Assembly (NCBI GenBank): GCA_020635905.1
Contig: JACJYV010000001.1
Location: forward strand, 930,001-994,000
Direction: 5' to 3'
DNA: 64,000 bases
From: Bacteroidia bacterium
GTDB lineage: Bacteria; Bacteroidota; Bacteroidia; J057; JADKCL01
Positions 10,271-25,200 of this stretch are shown piece after piece. How positions within the stretch are numbered: position 1 is the first letter of the stretch; every line of letters starts with the position of its first letter. The notes below the pieces were generated by a model. The model did not search any database, was not told where the DNA came from, and was given only the letters and a program-made list of their open reading frames with translations. Position numbers and translations under genes: made by a program.

Positions 10271-13200
10271 ATGGCATTTGGGCATAACATAGCCGGAATT
10301 TTTCGTTCCATCAGCCTCGGGTTGCTGGTGTTTTTGCTTGTGGTGACCGCAGGTAAGGCCCAGATTTCACCCATGGGAGTGCTGTCGGCCGAATATTTCT
10401 GGGATACTGACCCCGGACAGGGGTCGGGGACTGTGTTTTCGCCCGCTGATGCCAGTTTTGGTGAGTTGTTGGAAGAATTGCGTTCCAACGGGATTTCACT
10501 TCCTTCAGGGGTGGGTCCCCATACTTTCAATGCCCGGATTCAGGACAGCACGGGAGCCTGGGGTCCGGTTTTTACTTCCATCGTTTATCTGGATACCATC
10601 AGCCAGAATCCCCGTTCCACCCAACTCATGCTGGCCGAATACTTCTGGGATACCGATCCCGGCCAGGGTTCAGGCACCATGATGCTGGCGCTGGATGGCA
10701 ATCTGGATGAAGTACTCGAAATTGTCCTGGCTGCGGGTGCGCCTGCACCTCTGGGTTTTGGCGGCCACTCCTTCAATGTCCGGGTCATGGACACGGAAAA
10801 CAACTGGGGACCGCTTTTTTCCACCATTGTGGTACAGGACACCAACCAATCCACCCCGCAAATCCGTGCCATGGCCGTGCTTCAGGCAGAATATTTCTGG
10901 GATACGGATCCCGGGGCCGGAAACGGCACCGCCATGCTGGCACTGGATGGCAACTTCAACGAAGCCCTGGAAGACGTTTTCAAAAACGGGATCATTCTTC
11001 CCGCAGGCAACGGCTCGCACACCTTTGGGGTGCGGGTGAAGGATGCGGATGGTCAGTGGAGCGGAGTTTTTACCACTTTGGTTTACCGTGACACCATTTC
11101 CCAATTGTCTCAACTTTCCACCATGCGCCTGGTGCAGGCCGAGTATTTCTGGGATACAGATCCCGGACAAGGCAACGGCTCTCCCCTCCTCGCGCTGGAT
11201 GGCAATATTGACGAAGTTCTGGAAAATTTCCTCAACGCAGGAATCAGCTTTACCTCCCAGTTTGGAGGGCATTTGTTCAATGTAAGGGTCAAAGACGTAG
11301 ATAATAACTGGAGCACGGTGTTTTCCACCACCGTGGTCCGTGATACCCTCGAAGCAAATGTCCGCACTGTAAACCTGGCCATGGCTGAATTTTTCTGGAA
11401 TACCGACCCCGGACAGGGCAATGGTACCCCCATGACCTCGATGGATGGGAATTTCAATGAAATGGTCGAGCATGCCGTGGCCGCGGTCAATATTTCCAAT
11501 CTGCCTCCCGGGCCGAATTTGTTCAGTGTGCGGGTCAAAGACCTGGCCGGGACCTGGAGCCCGGTTTTCAGTACCGTGGTGAGCACCAGCGAGCCTGTTT
11601 TCAAGGCCGATACCATTTTGGGAACCAAAGAATTCTGCAACGCCACGCCCAACACTGCGGTGACCTATACCGTGGATACGGCAGGCGGCAATACTTTCAA
11701 CTGGGTCATTACCAACGGAACCCTGCTGGCAGGACAGGGCAGCGAAGTGGTCACTGTATTATGGGGTCCGGCCGGGCCTTATTCTATTGCAGTCGAAGGC
11801 TGTAATCCTTCTCAGGTTTGTGATACGCTGGTATTGGATATCATCGTTCACCCATTACCCAACGTTACTACTTCAGGAGGTGGGGTAATTTGTTATCTGG
11901 ATAATCTTCAACTGAATGCCACAGGGGCCATTTCCTATGTTTGGACGCCCTCGGCCGGACTGACCAATCCCAATATTGCCAATCCTGTGGCAAGCCCGTC
12001 CGCTTCGGGATATTACTTCGTAACGGGAACTGATTCGAACGGATGTGAGGATGAGGATTCAGTGTATATCACGGTCAATCCGTTGCCTTTGGTATCGGCG
12101 GGAAATGATACGGTAATTTGTAAGGGGGATACGCTTTTACTCAATGGTGCAGGAGCAATTTCCTACGCCTGGACTCCCAATTTCAATCTCAGCAATCCCT
12201 CTATTGCCAATCCACTTGCTTCGCCCACAGTCACTACGGTTTATACCCTGACTGGAACGGATGCCAATAATTGTGCGGCCACAGATGCGGTAACCATTGG
12301 AGTGAATCCTCCCCCGCCCGTCAACGCCAATGCCAACCTTAACCTTTGCTTAAACGATTCTGCCCAACTCAGCGCCACGGGAGCCACCTCCTACACCTGG
12401 TCACCCGCCCTGGGCCTGAATTCGACCACCATTTCCAATCCCAAGGCTTCGCCTCCTTTCACCACCAAATACTATGTGATTGGGCTCGATCCAATTGGCT
12501 GTCCGGGCATAGACTCAGTAACCGTGACCATCCTTTCCCTTCCTTTAGCGTCCGCAGGTCCTGACACATCCGTTTGTATTGGATCAGGCAGGCAGATTTT
12601 TGCCAGCGGCGGCACCACTTACCACTGGACGCCCACTACAGGATTGAATAATCCCAACATTGCCAATCCTGTGGCCAGCCCCACAGTGACCACCATTTAC
12701 ACCGTAAATGTAACTGGTTCCAATGGCTGTCAGGCCAGCGACCAGATGGTGCTGACCGTAAATCCACTTCCCCTGGCCAATGCTGGCCCCGACACGGTCA
12801 AATGTGTCGAGGACACCATCCAGCTCAACGCCAGCGGCGGGGTGCAATACCACTGGGCTCCCTCCAATGGCCTCAACAACGTCAATATCGCCAATCCCCT
12901 GGCTTATAACATATTCAGCACCACCTACACCGTTACCGTTACTGACTTCAACGGATGTGTGGCCTCAGATGCCCTGGTAATTACCACCCAGATATGCGAC
13001 ACCTCAAGCATCCAGCGGGCCATTATTCAGGCTGAATATTTCTGGGATACAGACCCGGGACAGGGCGCGGCCATTCCCATTTTTGCCAGTGACGGCGGCC
13101 TGGACGAAGTGGTCGAAAAGGTGATTGGAAATGGGATTAACATGCCGGGCAGCTATGGTCCCCACACCTTCAACCTGCGGATCAGCGATTACGACAATAA

Positions 13201-16200
13201 TTGGAGCCCGCTCTTTACCACCGTGGTCAGTCAGGATTCCACTACAACTTCTCCCCGCGAGGTTCAGATTTCCATTGGTGAATATTTCTGGGATACGGAT
13301 CCCGGACAGGGTTCAGGAACCCCCATGTTGGCCCTGGATGGCAATTTTGACGAGGCGCTGGAAATTTTATTCGAAAATGGCATTCCTTTCAACCTTGGCT
13401 TTGGCCCCCATACCTTCAACGTAAGGATCAAAGATTTTGACAATAACTGGAGTCCTGTGTTCACCACGGTCATGGAACGCGACACGGTGGACACAGTGGG
13501 CCGTGACATGGCCATCATTCAGGCTGAATACTGGTGGGATTCTGATCCGGGTCAGGGCAATGGAATTCCCCTGCTCGCTCTGGACGGAAATTTGGATGAA
13601 TTGGTGGAATATGTCTATAAAAACGGCATTTCCATGCCCGTCCTCAGTGGCCCCCACTCCTTCAATGTTCGGGTAAAAGACAAAACAGGAACCTGGAGTT
13701 CGCCTTTCACCACCGTGGTCGAAAGGGTCCCTTTGACCAGTTTTAACCGCGATCTGAACCTCATTCAGGCTGAATATTACTGGGATACAGACCCTGGCGT
13801 GGGCAATGGTACCATCCTGCTGGCTTTGGATGGCAATTTTGATGAATTGCTGGAAGATGTATTTGCCAATGGCATTCTGCTGCCTGCCGGATATGGCGCT
13901 CACTCCTTCTCCTGCCGGGTAAAAGATTTTGACAATAACTGGAGCACCATTTTCACCACCATGGTTTTCCGCGATACGATCGAAACCGTGGTTCGCGAAA
14001 TGCATCTGGTTCAGGCAGAATACTTTATTGACTCAGACCCTGGTCAGGGCAACGCCACGGCCATGCTGGCCGAGGATGGCAACATCGACGATTTACTTGA
14101 AAACCTGATTGCCACCGTGCCAGTTTCTGCCCTCAGCTACGGCTCGCACACCTTCAATGTGCGAATCAAAGACGTGGCCGGCAGCTGGAGCTCTCTTTTC
14201 ACCACGGTTTTCTTCATGGATAGCATTCAGCCCCTCCCCATTTTGCGGGACGTAAACATCACCGCGGCAGAATACTTCTGGGATACAGATCCGGGTCAGG
14301 GAAATGCCATACCCTTGCTTGCTTCGGATGGAAATTTTGATGAATTGCTGGAATACGCCTACCAAAACGGAATTGGCATGCCCTCCTCGTATGGCGCCCA
14401 CAGTTTCAATGTGCGCATGCAGGACGTTGACGGGAACTGGAGTACTGTGTTCAAAACCATGGTGCAAAAAGACACCAATACCGTAGGTAACCGCGATATG
14501 AAGCTGGTGCAGGCAGAGTATTTCTGGGGCAATGATCCCGGACAGGGCAATGGCACGCCCATGCTGGCCCTGGACGGAAATTACGATGAGGTGCTTGAGC
14601 AGGTCTATCAGACGGCCATTACCATTCCTCAGCCCGTGGGCTCTCACCTGTTCAGCGTGCGGGTACGAGACGTGGATGGAAACTGGGGGCCCGTATTCAG
14701 TACCCTGGTGGTCATGGATACGATTGAGCCATTCAGCCGCGATATGAAACTGGTGCAGGCAGAATATTTCTGGGATACAGATCCGGGGCAGGGGAATGGA
14801 AATACCCTGCTGGCGGTGGATGGAAATATCGACGATTTGCTGGAAGAAGTTTATCAGAACGGAATCAGCATGCCCGCCAGTATTGCCACTCATTCCTTCA
14901 ACGTAAGGGTAAAAGATGTGGACGGAAACTGGAGCCCTGTCTTCAAAACTATGGTCAGGCGGGACACCATTACTCCCTATAACCGGGATATGAAGGTGGT
15001 GCAGGCAGAATATTTCTGGGATACGGACCCGGGGCAGGGGAACGGATTTGCATTACTGGCTTTAGACGGCAATTTTGATTCAGAACTTGAACTCGCCAAC
15101 AGGGCGGTGAACGTATTGAGTCTCACCACCGGCGGCCACACTTTCAACGTACGGTACAAGGACGTGAATGGCTCCTGGAGCCCGATTTTCCGCACGGTGG
15201 TGGAAGTGGCGTTGCCGGCCGTATTCAACCAGGATACCATTCTTGGCCCAACCTTTTTCTGCGGGCAGGTGCCTGCCACCCCTGTGGTTTACACCTCTGA
15301 TACCATTGGCAATAATACCTATACCTGGCTGGTTACGGGCGGAACCATTGTGGCCGGACAGGGTTCAGATCAGGTTTCGATTCTTTGGAATCCTACGGGA
15401 CCGTATCAGGTGCAACTGGCTGGATTGGCCCCCATTTCCGTTTACGATACCCTTACCCTTAATATCGACATTCGTCCGCTGCCCAACGTAGTCGCCACGG
15501 GCGACACCAGCCTCTGTTTTGGCGATTCCCGCCAATTGCTGGCCACAGGCGCAGTGTCTTACCATTGGGTTCCCAGCACGGGCCTCAGCAATCCCAATAT
15601 TGCCAACCCTGTTGCCACCCCCTCCGTTTCAACCAACTACATCGTGACTGGCACGGGCTCCAATACCTGTACCAACAAAGACACGGTCAGCATTGTGGTA
15701 TTCCCGCTTCCCGTGGCCAATGCAGGCAGCGATGTGACCATTTGTGCAGGCGACAGCGCCCAACTCAACGCCACAGGTGGCGTCAGCTATTCCTGGACGC
15801 CCGTTTCCGGGCTCAGCAATCCCCTGATTGCCAACCCCAAAGCTGCCCCGGCAGCCACCACCACCTACACCGTTACCGTGACCGATGCCAACACCTGCTC
15901 CAATACGGATCAGGTCAAAGTCACCCTGGACAACATTCTGCCCTCCATCAGCTGTCCGTCCAACATTACCCAAACCAACGACACCCTGCTTTGCTCAGCC
16001 TTCGTGACCTATAATCCGCCAGTCGGAACGGATAATTGTCCCGGCGCGGTTACCACCCTGACCAACGGACTTCCCCCCAGTTCTCAATTCCCGGTTGGAA
16101 ACACCACGGTTACCTACACTGTTACTGACGCCAATGGCAATTCCAAAAATTGTTCCTTCAACGTCCATATCACAGACGACGACGATCCCGAAATCTTCTG

Positions 16201-19200
16201 CCCTTCCAATATTACCGTCAACAGTACGCCCGGCGTTTGTGGTGCTCAGGTGACTTACACCACACCTACCACCAACGACAATTGTCCTGGCCCTGTGGTG
16301 AGCCTGATTGGGGGCCAGCCCAGCGGATCTACCTTTGTGGTGGGCACCAACGTGGTAACCTGGCGCTCGACCGACGCCTCAGGCAATACAGCCACCTGTT
16401 CATTCACGGTTACTGTGCATGACATTCAGTCACCAACCATCACCTGCCCGGCCAATATCGTGACCAATAACACGCCCGGTCAGTGCCAGAAAGTGGTGGT
16501 TTTTGTGCCTCCCACGGGCACAGACCAGTGCCCCGGGGCCATCACCCAACTGACCGCAGGTCAGTTGAGCGGTACCGCTTTCCCGGTCGGCACCACCATC
16601 CAGCAATATGTGGTAACGGACGCTTCAGGCAACCAGGACAGCTGCACATTTACCATTACAGTCAATGACGTTCAGGCCCCCGCCATTACCTGCCCTTTCA
16701 GCCAAACCCTGCAAAATACCCCAGACAGTTGTAGTGCCCCTGCAACCTACACGCCCCCCATTGGCACAGACAATTGCCCCGGCCCGGTTACCACCCAGAT
16801 TGCTGGCTATCCCAGCGGGTCGCTTTTTCCGGTCGGCACAACCGTGAATACCTTTGAAGTGGTGGACGCCTCAGGAAATACCGCCCAATGCAGCTTCAAT
16901 ATCACCGTTCAGGACACCCAGGGCCCGGTCATTATTTGTCCCAATGACACCATTTTCCCCAATGACATTGATTCCTGCGGGGCCTTCATCGCTTATACTC
17001 TACCCCAGGTATTCGACAATTGTCCATCACCTGTCCTGAGTTTGGTCAGCGGCAAAGGCAGCGGATCTGACTTCCCGGTGGGTACTTCCATTGAAAAATG
17101 GAAAGTCACAGACAATGCAGGAAATACCGCCCAATGCCAGTTTACCATTGAAATTACAGATACGCTCAAACCTATCGTAATCTGTCCCAACGACACCATC
17201 ATTGGCATGGATGGCGGGCAATGTAGCAATGAATACAGCTATCAGGTAATCGCATATGATAATTGTCCGGGGGATTCTCTGCGTCTGGAAGCAGGAATTT
17301 TCAGCGGTCAGCCCTTCCCCAAAGGAACGACCCTGAATATTTTCTCTGATACGGACAAAAACGGCAATAAAGACAGTTGTCAGTTTACGGTGACCGTGAT
17401 TGACAACCAGGGTCCGCAGATTACCTGCCCGGCCAATATCTCGGTGAATACTATGACTGGGGCCTGCGGCCAGGTGGTAAATTACACCACGCCCACTGGC
17501 TCGGATAACTGCCCGGGCGTAATTACAGTCCAGACCCTCGGCCAGGCCGCCAATACTTTCTTCCCCCTGGGAACCACAATCAATAAGTTTGTGGTGACGG
17601 ATGCAGACGGCAAGCAGGACAGTTGCCAGTTTACGGTAACGGTTTTCGACGCAGTCAATCCTGTGATAGTGTGTCCGGCCAATATTACCGTGGATAACGA
17701 TCCGGGAGAATGTTCAGCGGTGGTGACCTACACGCCGCCGATTGGAACGGACAACTGTCCCGGTGCAGTTACCACCCAAACCGCAGGTTTGGGCAGCGGA
17801 GCCACCTTCCCTGTGGGCGTAACCAGCGAAAGCTTCCACGTAGTGGACAATGCAGGCAATTTTGCCAATTGCACCTTTTCCATCACGGTCAATGACGCAG
17901 AAGCACCCACCCTTTCCTGCCCGGGTGCCATTGCCATGCCCAACGATCCGGGACTTTGCGGAGCCGTGGTGGTATTTTCTGCCCCCATTTATTCAGACAA
18001 TTGTCCAAATCCCTTCCTGAATCAGACTACGGGCTTCCCTTCGGGGTCACTTTTCCCCGTGGGAACCTCCAAAGTGACGTTCGTGATCACGGATGGCAGT
18101 GGAAATCAAACTTCCTGCAACTTCAATGTGGTAATTACGGACATTGAGGCGCCCGTCATTACCTGCCCTGCAAATATTGTGGTGAATGCTGATCCTGGTC
18201 AGTGTTTTGCCCATGTAAATTATACTGTTACCGCCACGGACAACTGTGCTCCTGTGGTGAAAACCCAATTGGCGGGCCTGGCATCGGGCAGCAACTTCCC
18301 CGTTGGCGTGACCTCAAATCAATGGAAAGCCACGGATCCCTCCAACCTGGCTGATACCTGCTCCTTTACGGTGACAGTGATTGACAACCAGACTCCTGCC
18401 ATTACCTGCCCTCCCAACCTGACCGTGAACACCAATCCGGGGGTTTGTGATGCCGTGGTGGGCTATACGGCGCCTGTGGGGGCGGACAATTGTACCCAGA
18501 GCACGACTGTGCAAATTGGGGGTCTGGGACCAGGAGCCACCTTCCCGTTGGGGACTATCACTGAGACTTTTGTGGTTGCTGACACGACTGGAAATTCTGA
18601 CACCTGCTCCTTCACCATCACGGTGGAAGACCATGAAAATCCGTCTATTATTTGCCCTGCAGACATCTTTGCCCAAACCCCGGCCAATACCTGCGATGCG
18701 GTGGTAAACTATTCTGCCCCGGTGGGTACAGACAATTGCATTGGGGCGGTAACGGTACAGGTTGCTGGTCTTGGGCCAAATTCGACCTTCCCATTGGGCA
18801 CCACGGTGGAAACCTGGAGGGTTACGGATGGGGCTGGCAACCAGGCCACCTGCTCGTTCAATATTCAGGTTCAGGATACCGTTCCACCAGTCATTATCTG
18901 CCAGGACCTGACCGTTTATCTGGATCACAATGGCCAGGCCAGCATTACCCCGTCTCAGGCGGATAACGGAAGTTCGGATAATTGCGGCACGGTAAATCTG
19001 AGTCTGGATCAATCCTCCTTCAATTGCGGGGATTTGGGTCAGGTAAATGTGACCTTAACCGCCAATGACGGGCACGGAAATCAATCCAGCTGTATTTCCA
19101 CAGTTGAAGTGCAGGATACCATTCCCCCGGTTGCCCTCTGTCAGGACCTGACAGTCTGGCTTGACGGGTCGGGATTGGCTTCAATTACCTCACTGCAGGT

Positions 19201-22200
19201 GAATAATGGCAGCGGTGACAATTGCACCAACAGCACGTTTAGCTATACCCTTTCTGATTCGCTTTTCGACTGCGCAGATGTCACCCAGCCCATCACGGGT
19301 CCGCAATACTCTCTGGCCTTTGACGGAGTAAACGATTATGTGAATGTGAGCAACGAGAGCAATTTCGATCTGCCCAATGCCCTGACCGTGGAAACCTGGT
19401 TCTGGGGTACGGGAGCAACCTGGGCGAATCACCATCATGGATTATTTGCCAAACGCGACAACAGTGAGATTTCCAATTTTGGAGCTACTTTCAATCCCAC
19501 CACCAACAACTTCAACTTCTATTTCTGGACACCTTCCGGGGCGAAATCCAATAATATTTCCGTTTCTCAGTACATTCCGTCCCAAACCTGGATCCATTTT
19601 GCAGGAACCCTGGAGCAGATTGGCAGTGATGTGGTTTCCAAGGTTTATATCAACGGAGCCCTCATTTCTACCGTTACCTATCCCAATGTGAATCTGGCTG
19701 ACGGACAGAATAACGTGCCGCTGAGAATCGGCAGCACACGTCCCAATAATGAGCCTGCCCAGGTATTGGTGGATGAATTCAGGGTGTGGAATTATGCCAA
19801 ATCACAGGGTCAGATTCAGTCGCAGAGGAATATTTCACTGGCCGGAAATGAGCCCGGGCTGATTGTATATTTCCCCATGAATGACGGACCGCCCAGCTCA
19901 ACTGCCGCTGATGCCACCGGACACGGCAATACGGGCGTGCTGACCCAGATGAATGTAAATAACGTTTGGCAAACGGGAGTAACAGCTCCGTTGGCGGCTC
20001 CGGGCTCTCAGACCGTTACCCTGACCATCAACGACGGGAATGGCAATATTGACTCCTGTCAGGCCCACATTTCTGTTCTGGATACCATTCCCCCCGTGGC
20101 CATTTGTCAAAATCTGACCGTTTATCTGGATGAAAATGGAGCGGATACCATTTCCGCAGGTATGGTTGACAATGGCAGCTTTGACAATTGCCCCATTGAC
20201 CTGACCCTCAGTGACACTACATTTGGCTGTAATGATCTTTCGGGCAATCTGATTAATAATTACAGCCTCTCTTTTGACGGAGTGAACGATTACCTCGCGG
20301 TGGCCAATGAAAGCCAGTTTGACCTGCCCACCGAACTGACGGTGGAATGTTGGTTCTACGGCTCGGCCAGCACCTGGGCCAGCGGACACCACGGACTGTT
20401 TGCGAAGCGCGACAACAGCGAAATTTCCAACTTTGGAGCCACTTTCAACCCGGGTACCAACGTATTTAACTGGTATTTCAGAACGGCTTCAGGGGCGAGA
20501 TCGAATAATATTCCCGTTTCCACCTATATTCCTTCCCAAACCTGGATCCACTTTAGCGGGGTATTGAAACAGATTGGCCCCCATGTGGTTTCGACCGTGT
20601 ATATCAATGGCGAAGAGGTGAATACGGTCATCCACCCCAATGTGAATCTGGCCGACGGCCAGAATAATGTGCCCCTCAGAATCGGCAGCACCCGCCCAAA
20701 TAATGAGCCTGCTCAGGTGGTGGTGGATGAATTCAGGGTGTGGAATGTGGCCCGCAGCAAAGCTGAAATTCAGCAAAACATGCATGTCATCCTGACCGGC
20801 TCCGAACCGAATTTGAGGGCATATTTCAAAATGGACAATGGTCCGGGCAGCGGCATTGCCACCGACCATTCCGGAAACGGCAATACGGGCACCCTGACCC
20901 AGATGAATAATTCCACTGCCTGGATTCCCGCCACCACCCTCACGCCTGAGACCTATCACGCCAATCCGGTGGCCTCCTCCAGCGTGACGCTGACCGCCAC
21001 GGACAACAGCGGCAATTCCACCTCATGCAATGCAACCATCAGCATTCAGGATACACTGCCGCCAGTGGCAGTTTGTAAAGACATCACCGTAACCGTGCGC
21101 AGCAATCTGATTGGCAAGCAGATAGGCGGGTTGGATCTGGATAATGGCTCATTTGACAATTGCTCGGTTAAATCTCTGGCCGTAAGCCGCGACACTTTCT
21201 TCTGCGGCAATTCGGGACTTTTCCCGGTCACCCTCTACGTCTCTGACCTGGCCGGGAACCTCGATTCATGCGTATCCAATGTGACCGTACTCGACAGTTG
21301 CTGTGATTTGCAAATCACCCTGGTCAGCAGCAATGACGCCAGCTGCACCACCAACCCGGATGGAAATATTGATATCAGCGTGAGCACCTCTAACGGGCCG
21401 GTCACCTACAGCTGGTCAAATGGCGCAACCAGTCAGGATTTGAGTAATATTCCCGCCGGAACCTATACCGTGATTGCCCAGGATTTCAACCTCTGTTCTG
21501 ATACGATGGTGGTGGTGATTGGGGTAATTCCTGATACCACTTCTCCTGTAATTACTTGTCCGGCAAATATTCAGGTCAATAATGATGCGGGTCAATGCAG
21601 CGCGGTAGTAAGCTATAATACCCCGGTTGGAACGGACAATTGCAACCAACCCACCACGATTCAAACCACGGGTCTTATTTCAGGCTCCGCCTTCCCCGTA
21701 GGAATTACCCAGAATACCTTCGTGGTTTCCGATCCTTCTGGAAATACTTCACAATGCAGTTTTACCATCACGGTTCTGGACAATGAAAACCCTGTGATCA
21801 GCTGTCCTGCCAATATTACGGTCAATTCAACCCCAGGCCTTTGTGGTGCATTGGTAAATTATTCCACTCCCATGGGCAGCGATAACTGCGCAGGCGCAGT
21901 CACCCAGCAAACTGCCGGACAGGCTTCGGGAAGTACATTCCCCGTGGGCGTCACCACCAACACTTTCACCGTCAACGACACCAGTGGCAACAGCGCAACC
22001 TGCAGCTTTACGGTTACGGTAATCGACAATGAAATCCCGCAAATCACCTGCCCTGCAAACATTTCCGTGAATAACGATCCCGGAAACTGCTCCGCAGTGG
22101 TGACCTTCGCCGCGCCGGTCGGCACGGATAATTGCCCCGGACCTGTGACCACCCAGATCGCGGGCGGACCTTCGGGTTCGGCCTTCCCCGTGGGTAGCAC

Positions 22201-25200
22201 CACCGTGACCTTCCAGGTTTCAGACGCAAGCGGCAACACCGCCACCTGCAGCTTTGACATTCTGGTGACTGACGTGGATGGACCTTCGGTCACTTGCCCC
22301 AACGACACGGTAATTGGTAACACCCTGAATATCTGCGGAGCCATTTTCTCCTTCCCCGCTCCCACCACCGGGGATAACTGTACAGGATTCACCATCAACC
22401 AAACCGGCGGTCTCGCTGCGGGATCCACCTTCCCGATTGGCACCACCGTCAATACTTTTGTGGTGACCGACGCTTCCAGCCAGACCGATACCTGTTCCTT
22501 CAGCGTGACCGTCAATGACGTACAGGATCCCATAATTGCCTGTCCCAACAACATTACCACCTTTAACGATCCCGGCCAATGCGGCGCCATCGTGACCTAC
22601 GCCACTTCCAACGGTACGGATAATTGCAGCGGCCCGGTTTCAGGCCTGATCCAGGGACAAATCAGCGGTTCCTTCTTTACGGTTGGCACAACCCTGAATA
22701 CCTATGTGGTTACGGATGCTTCTGGTAATCAGGGATTCTGCAGCTTCAATATTACCGTGATTGACCACGAACGTCCTGAAATTTTCTGTCCTTCCACCAT
22801 CATTGTCAGCAATACCATCGGTCAGTGTTCTAAAAATGTGACTTATAATAATCCATTTGCCACCGACAACTGTCCCACCACCAATATCTTTGGCTGGAGC
22901 GGAAACCAGGGCAGCGGCAGCAACTTCTCAGTGGGTACCCATACGGAAATCTACGAAGTGGTGGATGGGGCCGGCCAGAGGGATACCTGTTCCTTCCAGA
23001 TTATTGTGCTGGACAACGAACCTCCCACCATTTCCTGCCCGGCGGATATCACGGTATTCAGTGATGCAGGTGGTTGTGGAACGCATTATAACTATGCCAC
23101 TCCCGTAGGTCAGGATAATTGCCCGGGCGCCAACACGGTATTGACCAGCGGTCTGGCCAGCGGGGCCCTTTTCCCGGGTGGAGTGACCAATGTCGTTTAC
23201 ACCGTGCTCGATAATGCCGGAAATCAGGCTTCCTGCTCGTTTTCGGTGACCGTCCTCGACAATACGCTGCCCACCATCAGCTGCCCGGCAAATATTGTAG
23301 TGAATAATGACATAAACGTCTGTGGCGCTTTGGTCAATTACACTACCCCAATTGGAACGGACAACTGCGTGACAGCCACCACGACCCAACTTTCGGGCCT
23401 GGCCAGCGGCAGCACCTTCCCGATTGGCAGCACCACCAACACCTTTGAAGTAACGGATAATGCAGGCAATATGGCCTCCTGCAGCTTTACGGTGACGGTT
23501 CACGATGTGCAATTGCCCAACATCACCTGTCCTTCAGATCTGTTTGTGAATGTCGATGCCAGCCAGTGCAACGCCGTGGTGAATTATGTGGCTCCCTTTG
23601 CCACAGATAACTGCCCCGGATTTGTCCTGACCCAAACCAGCGGGCTGGGCGCGGGTGGAACCTTCCCCATCGGGGTAACCACCGAATCCTACCAGGTTAC
23701 AGATGCCAGCGGCAATACAAAATCCTGCACGTTTGATGTAACAATTATCGACAACGAATTGCCCACGATTTCCTGCCCGGCCAATATCACGGTCAGCAAT
23801 GAACCCAACCAGTGCAGCGCCGTGGTTACCTTCACGGAACCTGTCGGGTCCGACAACTGTCTGGGTGCGGTTAACAACCGCATTTCGGGCCTGGCTCCGG
23901 GCTCTTCCTTCCCGCTCAGTGGCACCTTGCAAACCTATCGGGTGACGGATGCCTTCGGCAACCAGGCTCAATGCAGCTTCGTCGTCACCGTGGTCGATAC
24001 CCAGGCACCGGTCATCGTTTGCCCGGCCAATATCACGGTTAGCAGCACCACGGGAGGTTGCGGCGCCAATGTCAATTACACCCCACCCATTGGTACGGAT
24101 AATTGCCCCTTCGCCAACACGACCCGTACTGCCGGCCCGGCTTCCAACGCTTTCTTCCCGGTCGGTCTTACCACCATTACTTATACGGTCACTGATGGGG
24201 CTGGAAACACGGATGTATGCAGTTTTGAGGTGAATGTATTGGATAATGAAAATCCGACCATTACCTGTCCTTCCAATATTGTGGTCAATAACGATCCCAA
24301 TGTGTGTGGCGCGGCCGTGAATTATTCCAGCCCGGTCGGCATTGATAATTGCACCTCAGCCACCACCACCCTGATCAACGGATTGGGAACGGGCTCCACC
24401 TTCCAGGTTGGCACCACCACCGAAACGTATGTGGTGAGCGACACTTCCGGCAATACGGACACCTGCAGCTTTACCGTGACGGTCATTGACCATGAAAATC
24501 CATCCATCAATTGTCCCAACGACATTTATATCAATGCGGGAATGGGTCAGTGTACGGAAATTGCCAATTTCACTCCTCCCGTAGGCACAGACAACTGTCC
24601 TGGTGCGGTAACCACTCAGATTCAGGGACTTGGCTCCGGAGCCAGCTACCCCATTGGCACAACGATCAATATTTTCCGCGTGACAGATGCCGTGGGACGG
24701 ACGGATACCTGTCACCTGAAAATCACTATCATTGACAACGAATTGCCCACCATTACCTGTCCGGGAGATTTCAATGTCAATAACGATCCCGGAATTTGCG
24801 GCGCGGTCATTAACTATACCGTTCAAGCCAGCGACAACTGTCCGGGTTACGGGGTTACCCAATTGGGAGGCCTTGCCAGCGGCTCTATATTCCCGGTGGG
24901 CAGCACCACCAATACTTTCCGCGTGGTGGATGCCTGGGGCAATCAGGCCCAATGCAATTTTGATGTGAATGTGACCGACACCCAATTCCCCACCATAACC
25001 TGTCCGGCTGATATTTCAGTCAACAGTGAAGTGGGGGGTTGTGGAGCCACGGTCTTCTATACGCCGCCTGTGGGTACAGATAATTGCCCGGGTGCCACTA
25101 CCATCAAATATTTTGGTCAGGGATCAGGCACCAGCTTCTCTGTGGGCGTGCACCATGAAATTTACCTCGTCACGGATGCTGCGGGCCATCAGACCTCCTG

